Part shown: positions 17,054 through 27,284 of the stretch, one piece after another
Numbering within the stretch: the stretch's first letter is position 1
Layout: each line of letters starts with the position of its first letter
NCBI GenBank assembly: GCA_963719525.1
Contig: CAVRCG010000003.1
Span: forward strand, 124,001 to 188,000
Source: Bernardetia sp963719525
GTDB lineage: Bacteria > Bacteroidota > Bacteroidia > Cytophagales > Bernardetiaceae
DNA length: 64,000 nucleotides
Direction of reading: 5' to 3'
Program-made: the position numbers and the translations under genes
Notes under the pieces: model-generated
What the model was told of the DNA's origin: nothing
Databases searched by the model: none
Seen by the model: the letters and a program-made list of their open reading frames with translations, nothing else

Positions 17054-18445
17054 TTACTTTCCATACGAAACTCTCCAAATAACGCCACCTGTATCATCAT
17101 TGACCAACAAATCTCCATTCGGTGTAACTGTAGTGGCAACAGGACGACCAAAAACAGTTGCTTTTTCTCTATCATCAATAAAGCCAGTCAGAAAATCTTC
17201 TGCTTCTCCACTTGGTTTTCCGTCTTTAAAAGGAACAAAAACAACTTTATAACCTGACATTTCCGAACGATTCCACGAGCCATGTTGTCCTACAAAAGCT
17301 CCATTTTGATATTTTTGAGGAAAGGAAGTTTTATCATAAAAAGCTAGTCCTAAAGAAGCTGTATGATTCCCGACAGGAACATCAGGCATAACCGATTTTT
17401 GGACTAATTCGGTTTCCAAACCAGACATACGAGGGTCTTCAATTTGTCCATAATAGGAATAGGGCCAGCCATAAAAAGCTCCTTTTTTTACGCTTGTTAC
17501 GTAATCTGGAACTAAATTATCACCCAACATATCACGTTCATTGACGGCTGTCCAAAGTTCGCCATTTACAGGATTCCAATCCATTCCGACAGGATTACGC
17601 AACCCATTTGCATAAATGATTTCGTTCTTTCCGTCCAAATCTACCTCCAGAATGTTCGCTCTTCGAATCTCCTCCTTCATTCCGTACTCTCCAACATTAG
17701 AAGCCGAACCAACAGAAATATAAATTTTGTTTTGTTCTTTATTAGTAATAATATTTCTTGTCCAGTGATGATTGTAACCACCAGCAGGAAGCTCTACAAT
17801 TTTTTCTCCTTTTACATTTTTGAGTGAAGTTTGTCCTTCTGTATAAGGATATTTCCAAAGTCCGTCGGTGGTCGTAACATAAAAAGTATTGCCAATAATG
17901 AGCATTCCGAAAGGTTGATTTAAGTTTTCAATAAAGACTTCACGCATATCGATTTTACCGTCCTTGTCTGTATCTCTCAAAATAGAAATTCGGTTAGCAC
18001 TTTTTACAGTATTTGATTCTGAAACAAAATAATCTCCATTTGGTGCAACATAAGTCCAGCGAGGATTTTCTAAGTTATCAGCAAATTTTGTAACGGTAAA
18101 GCCAGCAGGAGCTTTTGGTGTTTTGTCTTCCCATTTACTTAATCCGTACCTTTTAGCGACTGATTCGGTAGCGTAAGGAGCAGGAAGTTCTAGTTTTCCA
18201 ACGGCAGTTTCAACAGTAGAAGGCGAATAATTTCCTTTCGCTTGTGCCTTATCGTTGTCTATTGCCTTTTGATTTTTGGATTTTACGTTTTCGGCTTCTA
18301 GCGCATCGTTGATAAGTTCGAAGTCTGCAACTACTTCAACTTTTTCTTCTTCTGATGCTTCCATTTTATTTGGAGGAGTGGATTTGCAAGAAGTTAATAG
18401 GATAATTGCAAAGAGGAGTGAAAAACACAAGTTAATTTTTGTCAT
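17054..18445 (-). CDS. Sorbosone dehydrogenase-family PQQ-type lipoprotein
   Basis: A 463-residue lipoprotein: a signal peptide ends ILLTSC with Cys20, followed by a charged linker to about residue 95. The rest is a six-bladed beta-propeller of the glucose/sorbosone dehydrogenase type. Visible pieces are GFTVTKFADNLENPRWTYVAPNGDYFVSES, FENLNQPFGM-like blade ends, GGYNHHWTRNII, ANGLRNPVGMDWNPVNGELWTAVNERD and FVGQHGSWNRS. Family members oxidise aldoses with PQQ, although many homologues have unknown substrates. It would sit in the periplasm on a membrane. No PQQ synthesis genes are in the window. Confidence 0.85.
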   Translation of the reverse strand: MTKINLCFSLLFAIILLTSCKSTPPNKMEASEEEKVEVVADFELINDALEAENVKSKNQKAIDNDKAQAKGNYSPSTVETAVGKLELPAPYATESVAKRYGLSKWEDKTPKAPAGFTVTKFADNLENPRWTYVAPNGDYFVSESNTVKSANRISILRDTDKDGKIDMREVFIENLNQPFGMLIIGNTFYVTTTDGLWKYPYTEGQTSLKNVKGEKIVELPAGGYNHHWTRNIITNKEQNKIYISVGSASNVGEYGMKEEIRRANILEVDLDGKNEIIYANGLRNPVGMDWNPVNGELWTAVNERDMLGDNLVPDYVTSVKKGAFYGWPYSYYGQIEDPRMSGLETELVQKSVMPDVPVGNHTASLGLAFYDKTSFPQKYQNGAFVGQHGSWNRSEMSGYKVVFVPFKDGKPSGEAEDFLTGFIDDREKATVFGRPVATTVTPNGDLLVNDDTGGVIWRVSYGK

Positions 18446-18834
18446 AATTCTAATAAAGTTGATGTAAAAAGTAGAAGTTTAAAAAATAGTTTTTCATAGT
18501 CATAAGTAGCTGACAGTTTGAAAACTGTCAGGAATATATTGTTTTAGAATACAATCAAGAGATTGGATACTTTTATACAGTTTAACTAACTCGAAATACT
18601 TTCTAATTGTTAATCAGTTTTATAAACTAACTCTGCTTTACTTCAAACAGACTAGGAAGTCTGTTATACAAATGAAGCATTTTGCTAAAAATAATAATAA
18701 AATTTAAGCAAAATCAGCAAAGCATAGTACAAAACGCTAAAAAATTGCTATTTTTGTTAGTTACTCGTTTTACTTTTTAAAAAAGTAGATAATCCTATTT
18801 CAATAAAAGCCAGCATTTTATATATTCATTTTTT
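18446..18834. other. Intergenic region with two REP-like hairpins
   Basis: There is no gene in these 389 bases between divergent genes. Two hairpins are visible: 18510-18531, with arms CTGACAGTTT and AAACTGTCAG, and 18646-18665, with arms AACAGACT and AGTCTGTT. Neither has a T run. A TATTTTTG box at 18749-18756 could serve as the -7 element of the ftsK promoter, but no matching -33 is seen. Confidence 0.5.
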
Positions 18835-21720
18835 ATGGCAGATAATTCGTTTAAAAAACCTATTCTTGATACTCAAAACTCTTCTTTAGAAACAGAAGAA
18901 ACTTCTCAAAACGGAAGCTCATCTCCTTTTTCTACGTTTTCATTTTCACAAAAAATGAAAGATAGGTTTGGTTCGTCTAATCAAGAAGACCAAAATTCTA
19001 CGCTAACAAATTTACTTTCTGCTATCGGAATTTGGATTTTTGTGGCTCTTTTAGCTGTTTCGTTTGTGTCTTTTATTTTTACTGGAGAAGCTGACCAAAG
19101 TCTAGTTTTAGGATTTTTTTCAGACACGCCTACACAAGATACACCTCAAAATTTTTTGGGAATGTTTGGTGCTATTGTTTCTCATTTTTTGATTGAACGT
19201 TGGTTTGGGATTGGTGCGTTTTTACTTTTGGTAATTGCAACGACTTTCGGACTTGTTTTGATAAAAAAATATGAACTTAATAAATGGAAAGAATTATCGA
19301 TAAGTCTGTTTTTTGTAATTTTTGTAATGAGTGCAATTTTGGGTTATTTGGTCTATATGACCGAAACACAGACGGCTTTTGCATTTCTTTGTGGTGGAAT
19401 TGGCTATGCTATTTCTGCTCTTTTTGGTCAGATTTTCACGCCTATTTTTATACTTGCTGCTCTGGTTGGCTTTGGTTATTTCTTCGGAAAAGACCGTTTG
19501 AATGTAGAATTTTATACTAATTTTTCGGATAAAAAGGACAAACAAAAAAGGGAGGAAAAACGAAAAGCGACTGCTCAAAATCCTGTTCCTTCGGCTTCTG
19601 TTGATGCTTTTAAGGAAATTGAAGCAGGTAGAATTGAAAATCCGTTGCAAGAAGATATACAAGAAAATAGGGAAGAGAAAAATGCAGCAAATACAGGAAG
19701 TGTGGAAATAATTGATGATACAAAACAAGAGCCAACTGTAAGAATTGTAGAAGAGGATAATTTGTTACTAAATCAAAAAATTAAGCCTAAAAAGCAATCT
19801 TTCTTTGACAAACTATTTGGTACTAATTCTGAAACAACACAAAAAGAAGAAGTAAAAAAAGAAAATCCATTTGAGAGTAAAAACAAAATAAAAGATAGCG
19901 TAAACAGACAATTACCTCACAAGGAACTTACCAATCAGCAATTTGGAAAAACTCAAAAAGAAGAGAAAGAAATAGATGAAGAAGCAGAAAATGATTTGAA
20001 AAGTGAGCTAAAAAATGAAATACAAAGAGCAAAAGAGGAAGCCAACAACAAAAATAAAGCAGATAGAAAAGACGGAAAGCGAGAAGAAGACCAGAAAGAC
20101 AAGGACGGTTTCTTTATTCCATCAGCTAGAGATTTTGGGATTGATAGTAATGAAAACAACGAACAAGAAAGCGAACGAGAAGAAGAAAATCCTTTTGCTA
20201 TCGATATTCCTTCTACTAAAACACCAAAACAGGAAATTACACAAAAAGAACAGAAATTAGAAAATACACAACAGCAAAATTTACCTCAAAATCAAGAAGT
20301 TGAGCAAGAAAATCAAGACGAACTAGATTTGGATATTCCGATGCCTCCTTCGGTAAGTCGTGTAAGAGATTTGTATGGCGAAAATGTAGAGGAGTTGATA
20401 GAAGAGGAAAATGGAAAGACAAGTTATGCAGGACTGACTCCTTATAATCCGACAGACGAATTGCCAAAATATGATTCTCCTCCTACAGATTTATTGGACA
20501 ATCCTGTAGTAAAAAAGCATCAAATTGATAAGGACGAACTAAATGAAACAAAAATGAGAATAGAACAAACTCTCAAAAATTTTAAAATTGACATAAAAAG
20601 AATCCACGCAGAAGTAGGTCCTACTGTTACGCTTTACGAAATTGTACCAGCACCGGGAGTAAAGATTGCACAAATTAGGAATTTGGGAGATGATATTGCG
20701 CTTAATCTTTCGGCTTTAGGTATTCGAATTATTGCACCAATGCCTGGAAAGGGAACTATCGGAATTGAAGTTCCGAATAAAGACAGAGAAATTGTACCAT
20801 TAAGAACGCTCTTAGAACACGAATCTTTTAAGCACTCTAGAAAAGAATTGCCTTTAGTTTTGGGTAGAGATATTTCGAATCAAATCTTTATTGCTGACCT
20901 TACCAAAATGCCTCACCTTCTTATTGGAGGAGCAACAGGACAAGGAAAATCGGTTGGAATAAATGTAATCTTGACTTCGCTAATCTATAAAAAACACCCA
21001 AGCGAACTCAAATTTGTGATGATTGACCCTAAAAAAGTAGAGTTTTCACTCTTCTCAAAATTGGAAAAACATTATCTAGCACACCTTCCAGGAGCTGAAC
21101 CGATTGTTACCGATTCTGTCGAAGCTGTCAAGACTTTAGAAGCACTTTGTAGAGAAATGGATACTCGTTATGACCTTTTGAAAGATGGTGATTGCAGAAA
21201 TGTAAAAGAGTACAATCAAAAATTCAAAACGCACCAGCTTTTAGACGAGCAACATAGATATTTACCTTACATTGTTTTGGTCATTGATGAGCTTGCCGAT
21301 TTGATGATTATTGCAGGAAAAGCAGCCGAAAAACCGATTGCAAGACTAGCTCAAATGGCTCGTGCAATTGGTATTCATTTGGTTGTGGCTACGCAACGTC
21401 CGTCTGTAAATGTGGTTACAGGTATAATTAAAGCCAATTTTCCTGCTCGTATGGCATTTCGTGTTACCTCAAAAATTGATTCCAGAATTATCTTAGATAC
21501 AGGAGGAGCAGAGCAATTAGTCGGACAAGGCGATATGTTACTTTCCAATGGTTCGGATATTTTGCGCTTGCAATGTGCCTTTATTGATACGCCAGAAGTC
21601 GAAAGGATTTGTAAACATATTCAAGATCAAAAAGGATTTTTTGCAGCTTATCCATTGCCAGAAGAAACGAATTTTAATGTAGAGGAAGATGAGTATTTAG
21701 CAGGCGATGAGCTTTTTTAG
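18835..21720 (+). CDS. ftsK: DNA translocase FtsK/SpoIIIE, without gamma domain
   Basis: A 961-residue translocase. The four membrane helices lie at about residues 60-80, 115-145, 155-180 and 190-215. A long Lys/Glu/Gln linker extends to about residue 555, followed by the motor. Walker A GATGQGKS lies near 698-705, Walker B is LPYIVLVIDELADLMI, and the RecA-like end is TQRPSVNVVTGIIKANFPARMAFRV. FtsK pumps DNA at the closing septum and couples chromosome-dimer resolution to division. The protein stops at DELF soon after the motor, where the winged-helix gamma domain normally begins, and a terminator follows at once. KOPS recognition in cis should be absent. Confidence 0.93.
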   Translation: MADNSFKKPILDTQNSSLETEETSQNGSSSPFSTFSFSQKMKDRFGSSNQEDQNSTLTNLLSAIGIWIFVALLAVSFVSFIFTGEADQSLVLGFFSDTPTQDTPQNFLGMFGAIVSHFLIERWFGIGAFLLLVIATTFGLVLIKKYELNKWKELSISLFFVIFVMSAILGYLVYMTETQTAFAFLCGGIGYAISALFGQIFTPIFILAALVGFGYFFGKDRLNVEFYTNFSDKKDKQKREEKRKATAQNPVPSASVDAFKEIEAGRIENPLQEDIQENREEKNAANTGSVEIIDDTKQEPTVRIVEEDNLLLNQKIKPKKQSFFDKLFGTNSETTQKEEVKKENPFESKNKIKDSVNRQLPHKELTNQQFGKTQKEEKEIDEEAENDLKSELKNEIQRAKEEANNKNKADRKDGKREEDQKDKDGFFIPSARDFGIDSNENNEQESEREEENPFAIDIPSTKTPKQEITQKEQKLENTQQQNLPQNQEVEQENQDELDLDIPMPPSVSRVRDLYGENVEELIEEENGKTSYAGLTPYNPTDELPKYDSPPTDLLDNPVVKKHQIDKDELNETKMRIEQTLKNFKIDIKRIHAEVGPTVTLYEIVPAPGVKIAQIRNLGDDIALNLSALGIRIIAPMPGKGTIGIEVPNKDREIVPLRTLLEHESFKHSRKELPLVLGRDISNQIFIADLTKMPHLLIGGATGQGKSVGINVILTSLIYKKHPSELKFVMIDPKKVEFSLFSKLEKHYLAHLPGAEPIVTDSVEAVKTLEALCREMDTRYDLLKDGDCRNVKEYNQKFKTHQLLDEQHRYLPYIVLVIDELADLMIIAGKAAEKPIARLAQMARAIGIHLVVATQRPSVNVVTGIIKANFPARMAFRVTSKIDSRIILDTGGAEQLVGQGDMLLSNGSDILRLQCAFIDTPEVERICKHIQDQKGFFAAYPLPEETNFNVEEDEYLAGDELF

Positions 21721-21732
21721 TTTTAAATTAAA

Positions 21733-21780
21733 AAAAAAATCACACTAGAAACAATAAGTGCTTTTAATGTGATTTTTATT
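21733..21780. terminator. Terminator hairpin after ftsK
   Basis: The stem pairs AAAATCACA with TGTGATTTTT around a roughly 23-base loop and ends in T runs on both strands. It lies 12 bases after the ftsK stop and 20 bases before the end of the convergent gene, so it probably serves both. Confidence 0.6.
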
Positions 21781-21801
21781 TTATAAAATTGTCTGAAAAT
21801 A

Positions 21802-22555
21802 CTATTTCAAAATTCCTTTGTGAATAAACTCAAAAATAGTTTTTCCTACTTTCGTATTTTTTACTTCTGCGTTGTTAGCCTTCGAACGAGCTACTTTTAC
21901 GGCTTCTAAAAGCTCATCAATACGTGCAATCATATCATTTTTTTGCGATGAAGTAACCTTTCCAGACGTGTAAACAGTTTCATATTTACCTACCTGAAAA
22001 TCAAGATTCAACAGTTCGGTTTGAGCTGGATGTTCCTTTGTAGCTTCGTATTTGACGATAACTTTCGGACGTTTTACAGTTCTGAATTTTACTTCTTCTG
22101 GCGTTCAATAGACATTTGTTTTGCTATCATATTCCCACTTACGAGTTTGGTCAAGCGTAGGAATTGCATTATACAAATCCTTTAAGCGATTGATATTGCT
22201 TTCCAAAGCCAAAAGAGAAGTAGCCGAAAATGTACCGAATTTTTTCTCTCCTACAATCAGTTCAGCCTTTGCTACATCAGCAGAATTTGTCTCTTCTTTT
22301 CGAAACGTTGGCATCAATTCCTGAAATTATAAGCTCCATTACTTCCTCTAATTTCTTTTTCACGGTCGTTACCATTTCCTTAGTTTCATCTGGAATCTCA
22401 TCAGAGTTTTCTTCCAAAGAAATATAATGTTTCACCATTCCATCAAAATAAGGGTCATTTTTAGTAAATGTTTTTTTTGCTTCTCCGATAGCTTGATTAG
22501 CTTTGTTTTTGCGTTCTTGTTCGACAGCTAAAAGCTCGTGTAGTTTGTTTGACAT
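21802..22555 (-). pseudogene. DUF7873-like gene, broken by one frameshift and one stop
   Basis: Three frames on one strand together resemble one known-type protein of about 250 residues. It starts MSNKLHELLAVEQERKNKA, continues ELIISGIDANVSKEETNSAD, then LLALESNINRLKDLYNAIPT, and ends with an Arg/Ala/Asn-rich helix near VARSKANNAEV. The family name is from memory. The first break is an extra base at TTTTCGA (22297-22303). The second is a TGA at 22105-22107 where TCGA-to-TTGA would have replaced CGA (Arg) by a stop; sequence before and after reads as continuous coding. Either a real pseudogene or sequence error is possible. Confidence 0.7.
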
Positions 22556-22656
22556 AAGTTTATATGTTTTTTTTGGTGTAATTAAATTTGATGATTATTT
22601 TTATACATACCTCAACGCCATCATTTTTAAAAAAGTTTCTTTTGAATACTAAACTA

Positions 22657-23547
22657 TTATTTTTCAGTTTCATCAAGCATTTTCAAAATTATAGTTCTTA
22701 CTTTATCTTGATGTGTCCAAGGAATAAAATGATTTGCTTCTGGAAGAGTAATAAGTTCAAAATTACCTTTGTCTTTTAATTTTTCTTGTGTAAAAAGTGC
22801 GTGTCCGTAAGGAACAATTTTATCTTTTTGTCCGTGCAAAACCATCAAAGGAACTTTTATTGTATCAAAATCATTTTCGATTAATTTCAAATCTCCCTGC
22901 AAATGTAGCATTTCTTTATTCGAAACCGTAAGCGCAGCAGGCAGCCACCAACGCACAAAAACAGATTTGCCAGCCTTATTATACCACCTATCAATTGTCA
23001 GTTCTGACGAAGAAAGACCCGCCAAAATAATAACTCCACTCATTAGTTTTGGATAATCGATAGCCATTTGAAGTACGACAGCACCACCGTAAGAATGACA
23101 AATCAAAATTGGTTTCTGTTTGGTAGAATCTTGAAACCGTTCTAAAACTCCTTTGTAAAAACGAGCTTGTTCTTTTAGATTTTTTTCGTGGTTTCCAAAA
23201 TCAGATTTTCCATATCCTGTTCTGTCCAAAGCCACCATATTTGTACGAGCAAGCAAAGTAGAATCTTTAAAATAATCCAAAAAAGCACTCCAATCTCCAG
23301 GCGAACCGTGTATAAAAAAGAGTGTTGGAAGCGATTCATTTCCTATCTTAGCATAATGAATTTTGCGCTCTTCGAACTCTACATAATCAAAAGTAGGTTT
23401 TAGTTTTTGGTCTTTAAATTCTTTTTTTACTTTTCGATCGCTAATTCTGAATTGCAAGCAGCTAGAGGTTAATTGTAAGGAAATAATAAAAAATAGAAAA
23501 ATGTAAGTTCGTTTTCTACGGAAAATAGTTTTAAAGAATGGATTCAT
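22657..23547 (-). CDS. Alpha/beta hydrolase
   Basis: A 296-residue protein with an N-terminal hydrophobic anchor ending near a Cys (LQLTSSCLQF, residues 24-33), so it may be a lipoprotein. The hydrolase core shows FFIHGSPGDWSAF (oxyanion region), LICHSYGGAVVLQ (nucleophile elbow; Ser in H-S-Y-G-G) and PEANHFIPWTH (catalytic His) near the C-terminus; the Asp is expected in GQKDKIVP. These give the classical Ser-Asp-His triad. The substrate is unknown. It is divergent from the phosphoesterase gene at 23858. Confidence 0.85.
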   Translation of the reverse strand: MNPFFKTIFRRKRTYIFLFFIISLQLTSSCLQFRISDRKVKKEFKDQKLKPTFDYVEFEERKIHYAKIGNESLPTLFFIHGSPGDWSAFLDYFKDSTLLARTNMVALDRTGYGKSDFGNHEKNLKEQARFYKGVLERFQDSTKQKPILICHSYGGAVVLQMAIDYPKLMSGVIILAGLSSSELTIDRWYNKAGKSVFVRWWLPAALTVSNKEMLHLQGDLKLIENDFDTIKVPLMVLHGQKDKIVPYGHALFTQEKLKDKGNFELITLPEANHFIPWTHQDKVRTIILKMLDETEK

Positions 23548-23857
23548 AAGTATAGGTTTTTTTTGTTGATGTCATTTCACTAAAATACCGACAAAGGCAA
23601 GGAAAAATATATTGCATGAGCATCAGCGTTTTGTTGGTGTCGCTTCGCTAAAACACCAACAAAGGCAAAAAGAACTGATTTTCTTTTATTTTACCTTGGC
23701 AAGCGTTGTTTATTGAAGATAATAAAACGTTGCCAATGGTAAAATAAAAAGGCAAGATTGCCAAATGTAAAACACAAATAAACTTATGTTACAAGCTAGT
23801 AAATAGTTTTTATTAAAATTACAACATTATTCTTTATCCTAAATATAGAAAAAAATT
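23548..23857. other. Divergent intergenic region packed with inverted repeats
   Basis: There is no gene. Hairpin one is at about 23628-23665, with arms TTGTTGGTGT and ACACCAACAA, preceded at 23558-23598 by a degenerate second copy. Hairpin two is at 23684-23750, pairing TTTTATTTTACC-TTGGCAA with TTGCCAATGGTAAAATAAAA. The AACTTATGTTACA end of the 11745 element type follows at 23784-23796. Since the two flanking genes point away, these are not ordinary terminators. Confidence 0.55.
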
Positions 23858-24511
23858 ATGCAAATCATTTTTATTTCAGATACACACGGACAACACAAAA
23901 ATCTTCAACTTCCAAAATTAGACCTCAAAAATTCGGAATCTACACTACTCATTCATACAGGCGATATTAGCAAATTAGGAAAAGAAGATGAAATTAAAGA
24001 TTTTCTAAACTGGTTTGAAAAACAAGATTATACTTATAAAATTTTTATTGCAGGAAATCACGATTTTTTGTTTGAGAAAAATCCTTCTTTAGCCGAATCA
24101 TTTGTTTTTGATAATTGCATTTACCTAAACAATTCTTCTGTCGAAATAGAAGGAATAAAAATTTGGGGTTCTCCAATTACACCTCGTTTTTATGATTGGG
24201 CTTTCAATTGTGATAGAGGAGAAAAAATACGCAACTATTGGGAACAAATTCCGACTGATACTGATATTTTGCTTACTCACGGTCCTGCGTATGGGATTTT
24301 AGATCAAACCATTCAAGGCTTGAAAGTGGGTTGTGAAGAACTTATAACTTTTGTAAAAACAATAAAACCCAAAATTCACGCCTTTGGGCATATTCACGAA
24401 GCGTATGGAAAAGTAAACAATTCTGATACTGTTTTCATAAATGCTAGTGTTTTGGATATTCGTTATAAACTTGTGAATAAACCTTTTTTGATTGATTGGA
24501 ATGAAATCTGA
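23858..24511 (+). CDS. Calcineurin-like metallophosphoesterase
   Basis: A 217-residue enzyme with the complete metal-binding set of the family: SDTHG with Asp8 and His10, HTGDI with Asp36, AGNHD at 65-69, THGPAYGILD and a C-terminal GHIHEAYG. It resembles the MPPED/cyclic-nucleotide-type branch. The expected activity is hydrolysis of phosphomono- or diesters with two metal ions. No signal peptide is seen, so it should be cytoplasmic. It stands alone. Confidence 0.88.
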   Translation: MQIIFISDTHGQHKNLQLPKLDLKNSESTLLIHTGDISKLGKEDEIKDFLNWFEKQDYTYKIFIAGNHDFLFEKNPSLAESFVFDNCIYLNNSSVEIEGIKIWGSPITPRFYDWAFNCDRGEKIRNYWEQIPTDTDILLTHGPAYGILDQTIQGLKVGCEELITFVKTIKPKIHAFGHIHEAYGKVNNSDTVFINASVLDIRYKLVNKPFLIDWNEI

Positions 24512-24618
24512 AAATACCGTAAATGATTGTAAATGATTAAGAGGATTAGCTTCGCTGAGCTATCGGTTGATAGGATTTTGAATACAGATGAAATACAATT
24601 TCCTTTTCCTTGAAAATA

Positions 24619-26860
24619 CTAACTAGATTTATCTTCCTTTACTTCATTTTCAGTTGAATTACTGTTTTCAATTGGTTCTTGATTTTGAGTAATTGGAGTA
24701 ATCAATTTTTGATTCGGTTTCAAGAAATTTTCATATAAATTTGCTTCACTTACCGTTTCTGGAGTAATTGTAAAAAATTCTTCATGTTGATTAAAAACAG
24801 GTTCGTTTTCTTTCCTTTGGTATTTATAATAATTTCCACTTTCTTCCAAAATATAACTATTCATTGTATCTTTTAAGTTATAAGAAAGAAGATTAATAGC
24901 TTGCTGCTTTGCATTTTCATTGAGTAATAAAAATAGAGATTCTATTCTTCTATCAAAACTACGTACCATCGCATCGGCACTTCCACTATAAATTTTTGGA
25001 TTGCCATTATTATGAAAATAAAAAATCCTTGAATGCTCCAAAAAGTCGCCTACAATCGAACGAACATTTATATTATCACTCAACCCTGCTCGTTTTGGTC
25101 TGATACAACAAATTCCTCTCACAATTAGCTCAATCGGAACACCTGCTTGCGAGGCTTCGTAAAGAGCATCAATAAAATCTCGGTCTTGCAACGAATTTAC
25201 TTTTACACAAATTCCTGCTGGAAGTCCGTCCAAAGCGTTTCTGGTTTCGGTCTGGATAAGTGCGATAAGTTGCTGGCGCATAAAATTAGGCGCAGTCAAA
25301 AGTTGTTCGTAACGGTCTGGGTCAGAATGTCCTGTAATGGCATTAAAAAACTCCGAAACATCTCTTGCATAGATTTCGTTCGTTGTCAGAAGTCCAATAT
25401 CGGTGTAAAGTTTGGCTGTCGATTCGTTATAATTTCCACTAGACATGTGTACATAACGCACAATATTTTGCCCTTCTTTTCGTACAACTAACATTATTTT
25501 TGTATGCGTTTTGAGCTGCGTAACTCCATAAATCACAAAACAACCTGCTTGCTGCAACTTTTTGGCTTCTCTAATATTATTTTCTTCATCAAAACGAGCT
25601 GTTACTTCAAAAAGAACAGAAACGTGTTTTCCATTTTCGGCAGCTCTCAAAAGTGCTGATGTAATTCTTGAATCTTTTGCTAATCTATAAATAGTCGTTT
25701 TGATTGCCAACACATTTGAGTCTTCGGCAGCTTCTTCTATCATTTCCAAAACAGGTTCCATACTGTTATATGGATGATGAAGAACAATATCTTCTTTCTT
25801 TATTCTATCAAAAATGCTATCACTATTTCGTTTCTTTGATGTATTTACTTCTTGTCGTAAAAATGCTAAGGGCTTAACAGGAGCATGTGGTAAAGGCAGA
25901 AATTCGGATAAATCTTTATGTCCTACAATTTGCCAAAGACAAGTAAGGTCAATTAATTTTTCTACTTCAAAAACATTATCATCTTCAATATCCCAACGAG
26001 ATTTGAGAAGACTAAGCATCCACGTTGAATAATTGGATTCTATTTCAAGCCTAACTACTCGCCCTGTTTTTCTAGTTTTGAGTTTTTGTTTTACTTCTTG
26101 CACAAAATCCACTTCCATGTCATCACTTTCATCAAGTGTAAAATCGCCATTTCTGGTAATTCGAAGCAGACTAACTCCAAGAATATCTACATTTCTAAAA
26201 AACTTATAGACAAACCTTCTGATAATTTCTTCAATAGGTAAAAAAATGACTGTTTCTCCTCTACTCATTTCGAAAAAAACGAGGTAGATTTTGAGGAATC
26301 TGAATAAATGATACTTTTCTACTTGCCTTGCTTGCTCCCTTTATGTTCGTTACGACACCAAAAACCAATAATTTGTTCATCAAAATGGGAAAGGTATGAT
26401 AATTATCATAAACCATTGGTGTAAGCATGGGAAAAATAGTATTCTGAAAATAATCAGCTACTTTTAGTTCTTCCTCTGGCAAAACCTCACTTCCATCAAT
26501 TATTCTGAAATTATTTTCTCCACAATTGGGTAATAAATTATGTAAATATTCATACTGTTTTTTTACAAATGCCTGTCCTTCGTATAAAAGTTTTTGTCGA
26601 AATGGAAGTTCACGCAAACCCGAATAATCAAGCCTTTGTTTGTTGTAATCCATATAATTATACAAACTACCCAAACGAATCATAAAAAACTCATCCAGAT
26701 TAGAAGAGGTAATCGCCAAGAATTTGAGCTTTTCTAAAATGGTACGACGCTCTGCCGTTACTTGATCTAACACTCTATAATTAAATTGAATCCAACTCAA
26801 ATCACGACTTATATACGGACTTTGTTCGATTACTTCTTCTATTTTTTCTGGCGAAATCAT
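24619..26860 (-). pseudogene. ppk1: Polyphosphate kinase 1, frame broken by one extra base
   Basis: Two frames, 26261-26860 and 24619-26268, make one complete polyphosphate kinase of about 745 residues. The first gives the N domain (SRDLSWIQFNYRVLDQV, SSNLDEFFMIRL). The second gives the head and catalytic domains, with the phospho-accepting His in YVHMSSGNYNESTAK near residue 470. Removing one A from TCGAAAAAAAC (26270-26280) restores QNLPRFFEMSRGETVIF, which matches the family. PPK1 makes polyphosphate from ATP, affecting stress tolerance and motility. All key residues are kept, so a sequence error or a very recent mutation is likely. Confidence 0.85.
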
Positions 26861-27284
26861 ATTATATTCTTTATATTCTTCTTGAATTATTCTCTAACTA
26901 GCCTTAGGACTATTTTTCTACGACACTTAGGAAATGTTAGCTACAGTAATCACAAATTACAAAAAAAACTAGGTATCAATCAAGTTGTTTTATTTTTTTG
27001 GAAGAAAAAAGAAATTTTGTTTGGTATCAAGTTTTGAATGTTTGTCTTAAAATTTAACTGAAAATGGATAAGTAAGTAAACAAATTTGTAGATTTGTGTT
27101 TATTGTTTTGCGTGCCTTTTATTTTTTTGATTAAATTGTTATTAATGGTTCAATTTTATTCTAAGTTTGTTTTAACTTTGTTCCACTTTTAGAGCAATAT
27201 TCTGCCAAAACAGTAAAATAAAAACAGTAGTATAGCTTAGTTACTTACAGTTACGAACATTCACACACAACCACAGCTTGACAC
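26861..27284. other. Intergenic region with candidate lpxA promoter boxes
   Basis: There is no gene in these 424 bases between divergent ppk1 and lpxA. Two TAnnTTTG boxes lie on the + strand at 27162-27169 (TAAGTTTG) and 27173-27180 (TAACTTTG), about 110 bases before lpxA. No TTTG lies exactly 20 bases before either, so they are suggestive only. Confidence 0.45.

Noticed and set aside
26261..26280. Programmed ribosomal frameshifting in ppk1
   Set aside because: The run is T7 on the coding strand while others are A4 on the coding strand. A common DNA-level cause at TCGA explains all cases better.
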